A DNA stretch of 58,855 nucleotides from Oscillospiraceae bacterium (GTDB lineage: Bacteria; Bacillota; Clostridia; Oscillospirales; Oscillospiraceae). The DNA lies in NCBI GenBank assembly GCA_017458085.1, contig JAFTGE010000010.1, positions 1 to 58,855 of the forward strand, in the 5' to 3' direction. Of this stretch, positions 34,498 to 42,246 are shown piece after piece (position 1 is the first letter of the stretch; each line of letters starts with the position of its first letter). Position numbers and translations under genes: made by a program. The notes under the pieces were generated by a model. The model worked only from the letters and a program-made list of their open reading frames with translations, ran no database searches and was not told where the DNA came from.

Positions 34498-34536
34498 TTT
34501 TTCGGCAAAACGCCCCGCTTTTCTCTTTTGGGAACC
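34498..34536 (+). repeat. Phage 40-bp terminator-linked element, copy C
   Basis: Plus-strand text begins TTTTTCGGCAAAAC, then a 6-nt block, then CTTTTCTCTTTTGGGAACC: the reverse complement of copies A and B. It precedes the first gene of the plus operon (ATG at 34575), so all three copies point toward a downstream operon. Confidence 0.75.
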
Positions 34537-34574
34537 GGAGAGGCAGTGAAGCCTCCCGGAAAGGAGGAGCGGAC

Positions 34575-34748
34575 ATGAACGTCACGCCTAATAAACCACC
34601 CGGCAGAGACGCCGAAGAGGAACGGCTCAACGTCCTCATTGCCGTCTGCGTAATTGTCAGATGGCTGGCCGAACAGGCACGAAAGCAACTGGAAAAAGAA
34701 AAAGCCCTCCGCCGCGGCGGAAGGCAGGGAGGAAATCAAGATGAGTAA
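34575..34748 (+). CDS. Small phage protein, function unknown
   Basis: 57 aa. AGGAGG lies 7 nt before the ATG. A helical core LNVLIAVCVIVRWLAEQARK is followed by a basic, Gly-rich tail (LEKEKALRRGGRQGGNQ). It may be a small membrane-associated or DNA-binding protein. First gene of the plus-strand replication unit; overlaps the next gene by 8 nt. Confidence 0.7.
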   Translation: MNVTPNKPPGRDAEEERLNVLIAVCVIVRWLAEQARKQLEKEKALRRGGRQGGNQDE

Positions 34749-35058
34749 AATGAGCGAACTGTCGCAGGCGCTCGACGAACTGACGGCCTGCGGTGAAGGG
34801 CTGATCCGAGCGGCCAACGCCATCCGGGAGATCTTCTCGGCCGAGGCGGAGCCTGAGGCACAGTCCGCGGACACCCCGGCAGAGGAGCCGGCGAGATACA
34901 CCTTCGCGGAAGTCAGGAAGGCGTTCTCCGCCAAGTCCCACGCCGGATACACCGAGCAGATCCGGGCGCTGATCGCCCGCTACGGCGCGGACAAGCTCTC
35001 CACCGTGAGGGAGGAGGACTACCCGGCGCTGATGGCGGATCTGGAGGCAATCGAATGA
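34741..35058 (+). CDS. Small phage replication-module protein
   Basis: 105 aa, GGAGGAAATCAAG before the ATG. N-terminal helix (MSKMSELSQALDELTACGEG), an acidic linker (AEAEPEAQSADTPAEEPA), then a C-terminal helical domain (YTFAEVRKAFSAKSHAGYTE; LIARYGADKLSTVREEDYPA) resembling the rRNA-biogenesis-protein/rrp5-like annotations in Firmicutes phages. The layout suggests a single-strand-binding accessory or loader. Overlaps the DUF2800 start by 4 nt. Confidence 0.7.
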   Translation: MSKMSELSQALDELTACGEGLIRAANAIREIFSAEAEPEAQSADTPAEEPARYTFAEVRKAFSAKSHAGYTEQIRALIARYGADKLSTVREEDYPALMADLEAIE

Positions 35059-36191
35059 GCGCCCACAGCATTTTCTCGCCGTCGGCAAGCCACCGCATCC
35101 TGAACTGCCCGCCGAGCCTGATGCTCTGCGCGAAGCAGCCGGATCAGTCCAGCGCCTACGCCGCCGAAGGCACCAGTGCCCATGAGCTCTGCGCCTATCT
35201 GGTAGAGAAAGCCCTGGGCCGCAGCGTGAAAGACCCGACCGAGAACCTCGATTACTACAACGCCGAGATGCAGACCTGTGCCGAGGGGTACGCTTCCTTT
35301 GTCATGGAGGAGTATGAGAAGGCGAAAGCGGCCTGCCCTGACGCCCAGGTGTTCGTGGAGCAGCGCGTGGACATTTCCCGCTGGGTTCCCGGGTGCGGCG
35401 GCACCGCCGACTGCATCATCCTATCGGACGGCGCGGTCGAGGTGATCGACTACAAACACGGCGTCGGCGTTCCGGTCAGCGCCTCCTCCGAGGAATTCGG
35501 CGGCAATCCGCAGCTCATGTGCTATTGCCTGGGCGTCCTGGAAATGTTCGACGGCATCTATGACGTCAGCACCGTGAAGATGGTGATCTTTCAGCCCAGG
35601 CGCGAGAACGTGAGCGAATACACTATGAGCAAGGCTGACCTGCTACGCTGGGCGAACGAGGTGCTTGCCCCAGTGGCCGCGCTTGCCCTGGAAGGCAAGG
35701 GCGAATTCAAAGCTGGCGACCATTGCAGGTTCTGCAAGGTCAAAGCCACCTGCCGCAAACGCGCCGAGTTCAACCTGGAAGCCGCCAAGTACGACTTCGT
35801 TATGCCCGCCGAGCTGGAGGACTATGAGATCGACGCCATCCTCATGATGGTGGATCACCTGACCGAATGGGCGAACGACGTAAAAGAGTACGCCCTGGCC
35901 GAAGCCCTCAACGGCAAGGAGTATGGGCATTTCAAAGTAGTCGAAGGCCGCAGCAATCGGAAGTACACCTCCGAGGAGGATGTGTCGAAAACTGTCGAAG
36001 CCGCCGGCTACGATCCCTGGGAGCGGAAGCTCATGGGCATCACCGCCATGACCTCGCTTCTGGGAAAGAAGAAGTTTGAGGAGCTGCTCGGCCCTCTGAC
36101 TTACAAACCGCGCGGCAAGCCCGCGCTCGTCCCCAAGTCGGACAAGCGTCCGGCAATGAAGAATTCAGCACAAGCAGATTTTAATGAGTAA
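35055..36191 (+). CDS. DUF2800 RecB/Cas4-like nuclease
   Basis: 378 aa. A PD-(D/E)XK core is visible: FSPSASHRILNCPPSLMLCA, EGTSAHELCAYLVEKALG, CGGTADCIILSDGAVEVIDY, KHGVGVPVSA, QLMCYCLGVLE, and a cysteine set (HCRFCKVKATCRKR) that could hold an iron-sulfur cluster or zinc as in Cas4/AddB-type nucleases. In Firmicutes phages it sits before the DUF2815 protein and polymerase, implying an exonuclease role in recombination or replication. GGAGG precedes the ATG. Confidence 0.88.
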   Translation: MSAHSIFSPSASHRILNCPPSLMLCAKQPDQSSAYAAEGTSAHELCAYLVEKALGRSVKDPTENLDYYNAEMQTCAEGYASFVMEEYEKAKAACPDAQVFVEQRVDISRWVPGCGGTADCIILSDGAVEVIDYKHGVGVPVSASSEEFGGNPQLMCYCLGVLEMFDGIYDVSTVKMVIFQPRRENVSEYTMSKADLLRWANEVLAPVAALALEGKGEFKAGDHCRFCKVKATCRKRAEFNLEAAKYDFVMPAELEDYEIDAILMMVDHLTEWANDVKEYALAEALNGKEYGHFKVVEGRSNRKYTSEEDVSKTVEAAGYDPWERKLMGITAMTSLLGKKKFEELLGPLTYKPRGKPALVPKSDKRPAMKNSAQADFNE

Positions 36192-36205
36192 AGGAGAAAA
36201 ACATC

Positions 36206-36766
36206 ATGGCAAAATTCGTTAATCCCACCAAGGTCGTAACCGGCGTCTGCACTTTCAGCTATCTCAACTGCTGGGAGCCGAAAGCAATCGAAGGCGGCAA
36301 GCCCAAGTTCAGCGTCAGCCTGATCATTCCGAAGAGCGACACCCGCACCGTGGAGAAGATCCGCGCGGCCATCGAGGCGGCCTACCAGGAAGGCCAGAGC
36401 AAACTGAAGGGCAACGGCAAGTCCGTCCCGCCGCTGTCTTCCATCCGCACCCCGCTCCGCGACGGAGACGTCGACCGCCCGGACGATGAAGCCTATAAGG
36501 GCAGCTGGTTCATCAACGCCAATTCCGACAGCGCCCCCGGCATCGTGGACGCCGACTGTCAGGAGATCCTGACGCGCTCCGAGATGTACAGCGGAGTGAA
36601 GGGCCGCGCCTCCATCAATCTGTACGCCTACAACGTCAACGGCAATCGCGGCATCGCCTGCGGTCTCAACAACCTGCAGAAGATCGCCGACGGCACTCCT
36701 CTCGGCGGCAAGTCCCGCGCAGAGGATGACTTCGCCACCGAAGACGAAGAGGACTTCCTGGACTAA
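36206..36766 (+). CDS. DUF2815 protein, probable ssDNA-binding/annealing protein
   Basis: 186 aa. MAKFVNPTKVVTGVCTFSYL, then PKFSVSLIIPKSDTRTVEKI, YKGSWFINANSDSAPGIVDA and YSGVKGRASINLYAYNVNGN: the DUF2815 family, an OB-like beta-barrel protein. The acidic tail (AEDDFATEDEEDFLD) resembles the protein-recruiting C-terminus of ssDNA-binding proteins. It works with the DUF2800 nuclease and the polymerase encoded nearby. AAAGGAG precedes the ATG. Confidence 0.87.
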   Translation: MAKFVNPTKVVTGVCTFSYLNCWEPKAIEGGKPKFSVSLIIPKSDTRTVEKIRAAIEAAYQEGQSKLKGNGKSVPPLSSIRTPLRDGDVDRPDDEAYKGSWFINANSDSAPGIVDADCQEILTRSEMYSGVKGRASINLYAYNVNGNRGIACGLNNLQKIADGTPLGGKSRAEDDFATEDEEDFLD

Positions 36767-36777
36767 AGACAAAAAAA

Positions 36778-36814
36778 GGGCGGCGGGAACCCTGTCATAG
36801 GACTCCTGCCGCCC
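36778..36814 (-). terminator. Hairpin whose T run lies only on the minus strand
   Basis: GGGCGGCGGGA (36778-36788) pairs with TCCTGCCGCCC (36804-36814). Seven A precede it on the plus strand, giving a T7 run on the minus strand. In the plus operon it would act only as a stem-loop, but it could stop antisense transcripts entering the replication unit. Confidence 0.55.
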
Positions 36815-36835
36815 GGAAAAGAGAGGTAAAAGAAT

Positions 36836-37018
36836 ATGGAATTTTTCGCTTACGATCACATCAAGGAACTTGTCGTCTACAGTGCCTTCGGCTGGATGGC
36901 CGGCATGTCCATCTGGGCATACGGCTGGCTGATCGTCACAGGCGTCAAGGCGCTTATCCAGAAGCTGAAGAAACGCTTCGGCAGAAAGAACACTGAGGAG
37001 GAAACCGTCAATGAGTAA
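36836..37018 (+). CDS. Small single-pass membrane protein
   Basis: 60 aa. One transmembrane helix is clear (YSAFGWMAGMSIWAYGWLIV), followed by a basic cytoplasmic segment (KALIQKLKKRFGRK) and an acidic end. AGAGG lies before the ATG. It overlaps the metK start by 8 nt. It may anchor part of the phage replication machinery to the membrane, an inference from topology. Confidence 0.7.
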   Translation: MEFFAYDHIKELVVYSAFGWMAGMSIWAYGWLIVTGVKALIQKLKKRFGRKNTEEETVNE

Positions 37019-38108
37019 AATCATCACCTGCGAACAGGTATCCCGCGGGCACGTCGACAAGATCTGCGATCAGATCTCCGACGCCATCGTCACCGACTGC
37101 CTCAGGCATGACCGCCGCAGCCGCGTGGCTGTGGAATGCCTGATCAAGAACAACACCGTCGTGATCGCCGGGGAGATCACGAGCAAGCATGAGCCGGATT
37201 ACGCCAAGCTGGTCAGCAGCGTCTTTGGGCGCGTCGGCATCACCGACCAGTACGATAAGGTCATCGTGCATACCCTCGTCACCCGACAGTCCCCGGATAT
37301 CGCGATGGGCGTGGACAAGGGCGGCGCCGGCGACCAGGGCGTCATGTACGGCTATGCCACCGACGAGACACCGGAGCTGCTGCCGATCCCGTTCGCCCTT
37401 GCCACACGCTTCCTGGAACTGCTCCGGGATGTGAAAGCGCCTATGCTTCTGCCCGACGCGAAGGCCCAGGTCAGCTTTGACTATGAGACCGGGAAGATCA
37501 CCGTCTTCCTCTGCTCCGTTCAGCACACCGCCGACAGCGAGGTGGAGGACTTCCGTCCCGTCATTGAGAGCCTCATGACGCTGACCGCTTCCGAGTACGG
37601 TCTGAACACCGACTTTGAGAAGCTTATCAATCCAACGGGCAAATTCGTGGTCGGCGGCTCCAACGCCGATACGGGCGTGACCGGGCGCAAGCTGGCATGC
37701 GACACCTACGGCGGCGTTGGCAGAATCGGCGGCGGCGCGCTCACCGGCAAGGACCCCACCACGGTCGACCGCAGCGCCGCGTACATGGCGCGGAAGATCG
37801 CCGTCGACCTGGTCAAAGCCGGATACTGCTCCCGCTGCGAGGTGCAGATCGCCTATGCCATCGGCAGAGCGGAGCCGGTCTCCGTGGACGTGAACACCTT
37901 CGGCACCGCGGTCGTATGTCCCAGATGCATTGACGCGTACATCGAGGAGAACTACGACCTTACCCCGCAGGGGATCATCGGCTTCCTCCGCCTTCTGGAC
38001 GTGGACTACAACGACGTCTCCTCCGGCGGCCATTTCGGCAAGGAATGGCTCCCTTGGGAGATCGTTGACGATGAGGAAGTCTACCGCATCTACGGCGACG
38101 GCAATTAA
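37011..38108 (+). CDS. metK: S-adenosylmethionine synthetase (phage-encoded)
   Basis: 365 aa, slightly short of the about 390 aa usual for MetK. It makes SAM from methionine and ATP. Signatures: CEQVSRGHVDKICDQISDAI (N-terminal His/Asp/Lys active site), KGGAGDQGVMYGYA, NPTGKFVVGGSNADTGVTGR, DTYGGVGRIGGGALTGKDP and VDRSAAYMARKIA. The ATP and methionine contacts look intact, and the insertion VVCPRCID is unusual. It lies between the DUF2815 and polymerase genes. The same phage carries three DNA methyltransferase genes, so it probably feeds them SAM. Confidence 0.93.
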   Translation: MSKIITCEQVSRGHVDKICDQISDAIVTDCLRHDRRSRVAVECLIKNNTVVIAGEITSKHEPDYAKLVSSVFGRVGITDQYDKVIVHTLVTRQSPDIAMGVDKGGAGDQGVMYGYATDETPELLPIPFALATRFLELLRDVKAPMLLPDAKAQVSFDYETGKITVFLCSVQHTADSEVEDFRPVIESLMTLTASEYGLNTDFEKLINPTGKFVVGGSNADTGVTGRKLACDTYGGVGRIGGGALTGKDPTTVDRSAAYMARKIAVDLVKAGYCSRCEVQIAYAIGRAEPVSVDVNTFGTAVVCPRCIDAYIEENYDLTPQGIIGFLRLLDVDYNDVSSGGHFGKEWLPWEIVDDEEVYRIYGDGN

Positions 38109-38163
38109 AGGGTATCGGGACGGCGGCAAAACTGCCGTCCCATCTCTTTTAGAAGATGTGATT

Positions 38164-38685
38164 ATGAAAGAAATATGGAAAGACATCCCCGGATATGAGG
38201 GGAGATACCAGGCAAGTACGGAAGGAAATATCCGCAGCGTGGACAGGGTCGTATATAGCCGCAACTGGTACACAGGCCAGCCGTTTGCGAGACACATCAA
38301 GGGTCGTATCTTGCGCCCGGGTCGTTTCTGCAAAAATGGTCATGTGTCTGTTGTTCTGGGGCATGGAGCTGTAGGAAGTCCCGTCCATCAACTGATCATG
38401 TTGACCTTCGTCGGCCCACCTCCAGCAGGGCAGGAGGTTCGCCATAAGAACGGAGACCCTACAGATAACCGGCTAAGCAACCTGGAATATGGCACCCGCA
38501 CTGATAACATTCTTGATGTGTTCTATCAGGGAAAGGCGTGGAGGAAGCTCAGCATTGAAGATGTCGAACAGATCAGGTTTGGCATAAGCACGGGAATTTC
38601 CGGTGCCGACCTCGCCGGAATGTACGGTGTCTCTGAAACTGCCATAAGCAACATAAAAAACGGGAGGTCATTTTCATGGCTATAA
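38164..38685 (+). CDS. NUMOD4/HNH homing endonuclease
   Basis: 173 aa. NUMOD4 opening (KEIWKDIPGYEGRYQASTEG, then NIRSVDR), an HNH core (HVSVVLGHGAVGSPVHQLIM; VRHKNGDPTDNRLSNLEYGT) and a C-terminal HTH (GADLAGMYGVSETAISNIKN). AT-richer than its neighbours. It lies between metK and polA and overlaps the polymerase start by 10 nt. Typical free-standing homing gene; the start ATG at 38164 has only a weak ribosome site. Confidence 0.9.
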   Translation: MKEIWKDIPGYEGRYQASTEGNIRSVDRVVYSRNWYTGQPFARHIKGRILRPGRFCKNGHVSVVLGHGAVGSPVHQLIMLTFVGPPPAGQEVRHKNGDPTDNRLSNLEYGTRTDNILDVFYQGKAWRKLSIEDVEQIRFGISTGISGADLAGMYGVSETAISNIKNGRSFSWL

Positions 38686-40661
38686 AAACTTTAGATTGTG
38701 ACATCGAAACTTTCAGCAGCGTGGATCTGCCGAAAGCCGGCGTGTATAAGTACAGCGAGTCTGAGGATTTTGAGGTGCTGCTGTTTGCGTACTCCGCTGA
38801 CGGCGGCCCCGTCCAGGTTGTCGATCTGGTACGGGGAGAGACGATCCCCACGGAAGTTCTGGAAGCCCTGACCGATGACAGCGTTCTCAAGTGGGCGCAC
38901 AACTGTGCCTTTGAGCGCGTGTGTCTGTCAGCGTACTTACGCCGGAACTATCCGCAATACTTCCGCTCTTACAGCGTCACGGAAGACTCGGTCGGAAACT
39001 ATCTCGATCCCGCCGCTTGGCGCTGCAGCATGATCTGGGCGTCGTATCTTGGCCTGCCCAGGTCCCTCAAAGGCGTCGGCGCTGTGCTGAAGCTGACCGA
39101 GCAGAAGATGGAGGAAGGCACCGACCTTGTGAAATACTTCTGCAAGCCCTGTCGGCCTACGAAGAAGAACGGCGGCCGCACCAGGAACCTGCCCGACCAC
39201 GATCCGGAGAAGTGGGAAACGTTCAAAGCCTACAACAAGCGCGACGTCGAGGTGGAGCTTGCCATTAAAGCGCGGCTTGGAAAATACCCCGTGCCGGACT
39301 TTCTGTGGGATGAGTTTTGCCTCGACCAGGAGATAAACGACCGGGGCATTCTGGTGGACACCGTGTTGGTGGAACAGGCCATCGAGATCGACGGCAAGAC
39401 CAAGGACTATCTTCGCGGTCGGATGTACGACCGTACCGGGCTGGAGAACCCCAACAGCGTCAGCCAGATGAAGGAATGGCTCTCCGAGCAGGGCATCGAA
39501 GCGGAATCCCTGGACAAGAAGGCGGTAAAGGAACTGCTGTCCGAGACCGACGAAGATGTGGCCGACGTGCTGTCCTGCCGCCAGCAGCTCGCCAAGGCGT
39601 CCGTCAGCAAATACCGCGCCATGAAAAACGCCGTGTGCGACGACGGCCGCGCTCGGGGCATGTTCGCGTTTTACGGTGCCAACAGAACCGGCCGATGGGC
39701 CGGGCGCATCATTCAATTGCAAAACTTACCGCAGAACCACATGGACGATCTCGCCGAGGCGAGGGATCTTGTCCGGGCCGGGGATTTCCGCGCCCTGGAG
39801 ATGATGTACGACAACATCCCCAACGTGCTCTCGGAACTGATCCGCACGGCGTTCGTTCCCAAGCCTGGGTACAAGTACATCGTCAGCGACTTCAGCGCGA
39901 TTGAGGCGAGAGTCCTCAGCTTCCTCGCCGGGGAACAGTGGCGCATTGACGTGTTCCGCGAGGGAAAGGACATTTACTGCAGCTCCGCCAGCATGATGTT
40001 CCATGTCCCGGTCGAGAAGCACGGCGTCAACTCCCACCTCCGGCAGAAGGGCAAGATCGCGGAACTTGCTCTCGGCTACGGCGGCTCCATCGGCGCGCTC
40101 CGGGCGATGGGAGCCCTGGAGATGGGGCTGACCGAGGAGGAACTTCAGCCGCTGGTGACGGCATGGCGCGAAGCGAACCCGCACATTACCCGGTTCTGGT
40201 GGGACGTGGATGCCGCCGTGAAGAAGGCTGTGGCGAATAAGACCTCGGTCGCATCACATGGCTTCCGGTTCTACTACCAGAGCGGAATGCTGTTCATCGA
40301 CCTGCCCTCCGGCAGACGGCTATCTTACGTCAAGCCCCGCATCGGCATGAACCGCTTCGGATCCGAGTGCGTGACCTACGAAGGCACCAACCTGGGCAAG
40401 TGGACCCGGCTGGAGACCTATGGGCCGAAGATCACGGAAAACATCGTCCAGGCGGTGGCCCGGGACATTCTGGCCTACGCCATGAAGACGCTCCGGCACT
40501 GCTTTATCGTGGGGTCGGTGCACGACGAGTTGATCATTGAATGCTCCCCGGGCGTCGACCTCCAGGCAATCTGCGACCAAATGGGCCGGACCCCGCCGTG
40601 GATCAGCGGTCTGCTCCTGCGGGCTGACGGCTACGAATGCGGGTTCTATAAGAAAGAGTGA
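38676..40661 (+). CDS. Family A DNA polymerase (phage replicative)
   Basis: 661 aa. The N-terminal 3'-5' exonuclease has the ExoI motif LDCDIETFSS and later exonuclease motifs (WAHNCAFERVCLSAYL; YNKRDVEVELAIKARLG). Polymerase motif A SDFSAIEARVLSFLAG (about 403-418), motif B RQKGKIAELALGYGGSIGAL and motif C GSVHDELIIECSPG (about 612). Phage DNA synthesis. GGGAGG precedes the ATG. The exonuclease Asp residues are retained, so proofreading is likely. Confidence 0.95.
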   Translation: MAIKTLDCDIETFSSVDLPKAGVYKYSESEDFEVLLFAYSADGGPVQVVDLVRGETIPTEVLEALTDDSVLKWAHNCAFERVCLSAYLRRNYPQYFRSYSVTEDSVGNYLDPAAWRCSMIWASYLGLPRSLKGVGAVLKLTEQKMEEGTDLVKYFCKPCRPTKKNGGRTRNLPDHDPEKWETFKAYNKRDVEVELAIKARLGKYPVPDFLWDEFCLDQEINDRGILVDTVLVEQAIEIDGKTKDYLRGRMYDRTGLENPNSVSQMKEWLSEQGIEAESLDKKAVKELLSETDEDVADVLSCRQQLAKASVSKYRAMKNAVCDDGRARGMFAFYGANRTGRWAGRIIQLQNLPQNHMDDLAEARDLVRAGDFRALEMMYDNIPNVLSELIRTAFVPKPGYKYIVSDFSAIEARVLSFLAGEQWRIDVFREGKDIYCSSASMMFHVPVEKHGVNSHLRQKGKIAELALGYGGSIGALRAMGALEMGLTEEELQPLVTAWREANPHITRFWWDVDAAVKKAVANKTSVASHGFRFYYQSGMLFIDLPSGRRLSYVKPRIGMNRFGSECVTYEGTNLGKWTRLETYGPKITENIVQAVARDILAYAMKTLRHCFIVGSVHDELIIECSPGVDLQAICDQMGRTPPWISGLLLRADGYECGFYKKE

Positions 40662-40730
40662 GAAGAGGGGCGGTTCTTATGATGGAATCGCCCGTCATGA
40701 TGACCAAACGTGGTATATTAAAAGATCAAC

Positions 40731-40759
40731 TTGATTAGTTGCCAGTAAAATGCTATACT
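40731..40759 (+). promoter_or_regulatory. Sigma-A-like promoter of the HTH-methyltransferase pair
   Basis: TTGATT and TATACT are 17 nt apart. It lies 55 nt upstream of the ATG at 40815. Confidence 0.7.
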
Positions 40760-40814
40760 TGTGACTGTGTTATGAGTGCCTTTTGCGGGTGCTAAAAAAT
40801 GAGGAGTTGAAATA

Positions 40815-41051
40815 ATGAGTATAGCGAGTGAAATTAAGGAGATCCGGCAGAAGTGCTTTCTCAGTCAAAATTCGTTTGCTACTGAACTCGGCGTGTCCTT
40901 CTCAACAGTTAATCGCTGGGAAACTGGCAAGACAGTCCCCAATTGCATTATGATGAAGCGAATTGTGGAATTTTGCAAAGCCCAAGGAATTGACTATCAT
41001 CTTGCTGATGAGGCATGGAAGGAGTCGAAGAATGCCGTACACACATATTGA
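40815..41051 (+). CDS. XRE-family helix-turn-helix regulator
   Basis: 78 aa. IASEIKEIRQKCFLSQNSFA, ELGVSFSTVNRWETGKTVPN and CIMMKRIVEFCKAQGIDYHL form the XRE fold. It overlaps the methyltransferase gene by 20 nt and is expressed from the promoter at 40731. Position suggests a control (C) protein of the restriction-modification unit rather than a phage CI repressor. Confidence 0.85.
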   Translation: MSIASEIKEIRQKCFLSQNSFATELGVSFSTVNRWETGKTVPNCIMMKRIVEFCKAQGIDYHLADEAWKESKNAVHTY

Positions 41052-42198
41052 TTGTTTTAGCGGCCCCGGTGGTATTTGCACTGGCCTTCATGCCGCAGGC
41101 TTTGAAACACTGGTAGCAATCGAATATATAAAGAGCTGTGTTGATACATACGCTGCAAATCATCCTGAAGTGCATGTTATTCATTCAGATATTCGTAACG
41201 TAACAGCTGAACAGATTTTGCCATATATCCCAGAATCGGGAGTTGATTTGGTCACATCTGGCATGCCTTGCGAAACATTCTCGACTGCCGGGAATTCGTC
41301 CCGCGCATCATATGATGATAGGCAGTTCTTGTTCCGTGAGGGGATTAGAATTGCTAAAATAGCAAAGGCCAGGATGATTCTCTTTGAAAATGTCCCTATG
41401 ATTACGACAAAACGTGTGGCAAAAGATTCAAAGACACTCGTCTTAGATGTATTAAAGAAAGAATTGGTCGAAGCTGGATACTCAAATTACCGGCAGTTTA
41501 TTATCGATGCAGAAAAATACGGAGTACCCCAAAAGAGGAAACGCTTCTTCATTCTTGCTTCACGAAACCCTGAAGACGAAATAACTGCTCCGGCTCCTAC
41601 CGCGAAAAAGATCGTTACTGTAGAAGATGCTTTCTGTGATATTCCGCCGGTTGAAGCAAATACCTGGAAAGAGAATCCCAATTATCTACCAAATCGCCAC
41701 TCGGATTATACGGAATTGATGCAAGATGATGCTTTCTGGCGGAGAGAAACCACAGAGCACAAGTTACTCAATCATCTCCCGATGAATCATAGAGCACATA
41801 TCATAGAGCGTTTCCATATTTTGAAGCAAGGTGAAGGCCTCAAAGGCCTATTCGCACGATTGGAGCCTGAGGAGCTTGAGGCGCTTCAAAAACGCAAGGT
41901 CGTTCCGAAAGTGATATATGTCAAGCGCAACTACAGGCTGCGTTGGGACGAACCGAGTCCGACAGTCACAAGCCATGCATTAGATGAGTTTGTTCATCCT
42001 GAGCAGGATCGTGCTCTGACCGTGAGAGAATGTGCACGTTTGCAAAGCTTTCCTGATTCATATGATTTTGTGGGTGGACCGTATCTGGTTGCGCATGATG
42101 ATCGCTCCCAACAGGATAAATACGAGCAAATCGGAGATGCTGTTCCACCTTTAGTAGCATACGCATGGGGAAAACATATAATGGAGATTTTAGGATAG
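41032..42198 (+). CDS. C5-cytosine DNA methyltransferase of a restriction-modification unit
   Basis: 388 aa. AAGGAG lies 8 nt before the ATG at 41032. Motif I HIDCFSGPGGICTGLHAAGF, motif IV with catalytic Cys VTSGMPCETFSTAGN, motif VI ILFENVPMITT, motif VIII QKRKRFFILAS and motifs IX/X RECARLQSFPDSYDFVG, QIGDAVPPLVAYAWG are in order. AT-rich DNA unlike the phage genes nearby, pointing to separate origin. It converges with the restriction-endonuclease-like gene at 42247. Specificity cannot be read off. Confidence 0.93.
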   Translation: MPYTHIDCFSGPGGICTGLHAAGFETLVAIEYIKSCVDTYAANHPEVHVIHSDIRNVTAEQILPYIPESGVDLVTSGMPCETFSTAGNSSRASYDDRQFLFREGIRIAKIAKARMILFENVPMITTKRVAKDSKTLVLDVLKKELVEAGYSNYRQFIIDAEKYGVPQKRKRFFILASRNPEDEITAPAPTAKKIVTVEDAFCDIPPVEANTWKENPNYLPNRHSDYTELMQDDAFWRRETTEHKLLNHLPMNHRAHIIERFHILKQGEGLKGLFARLEPEELEALQKRKVVPKVIYVKRNYRLRWDEPSPTVTSHALDEFVHPEQDRALTVRECARLQSFPDSYDFVGGPYLVAHDDRSQQDKYEQIGDAVPPLVAYAWGKHIMEILG

Positions 42199-42204
42199 AT
42201 AGTT

Positions 42205-42240
42205 AAAGCCAGCTGGGTGTCAATTCAGCTGGCTTTTTTT
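42205..42240. terminator. Bidirectional terminator between methyltransferase and restriction gene
   Basis: AAAGCCAGCTG pairs with CAGCTGGCTTT around GGTGTCAATT, with T7 on the plus strand and a short T run on the minus strand. It separates the convergent genes. Confidence 0.85.
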
Positions 42241-42246
42241 ATTCTG

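Noticed and set aside
40815-41051. Phage CI-type master repressor
   Set aside because: It overlaps a methyltransferase gene and lies in an AT-rich defence island; more like a restriction-modification control protein.
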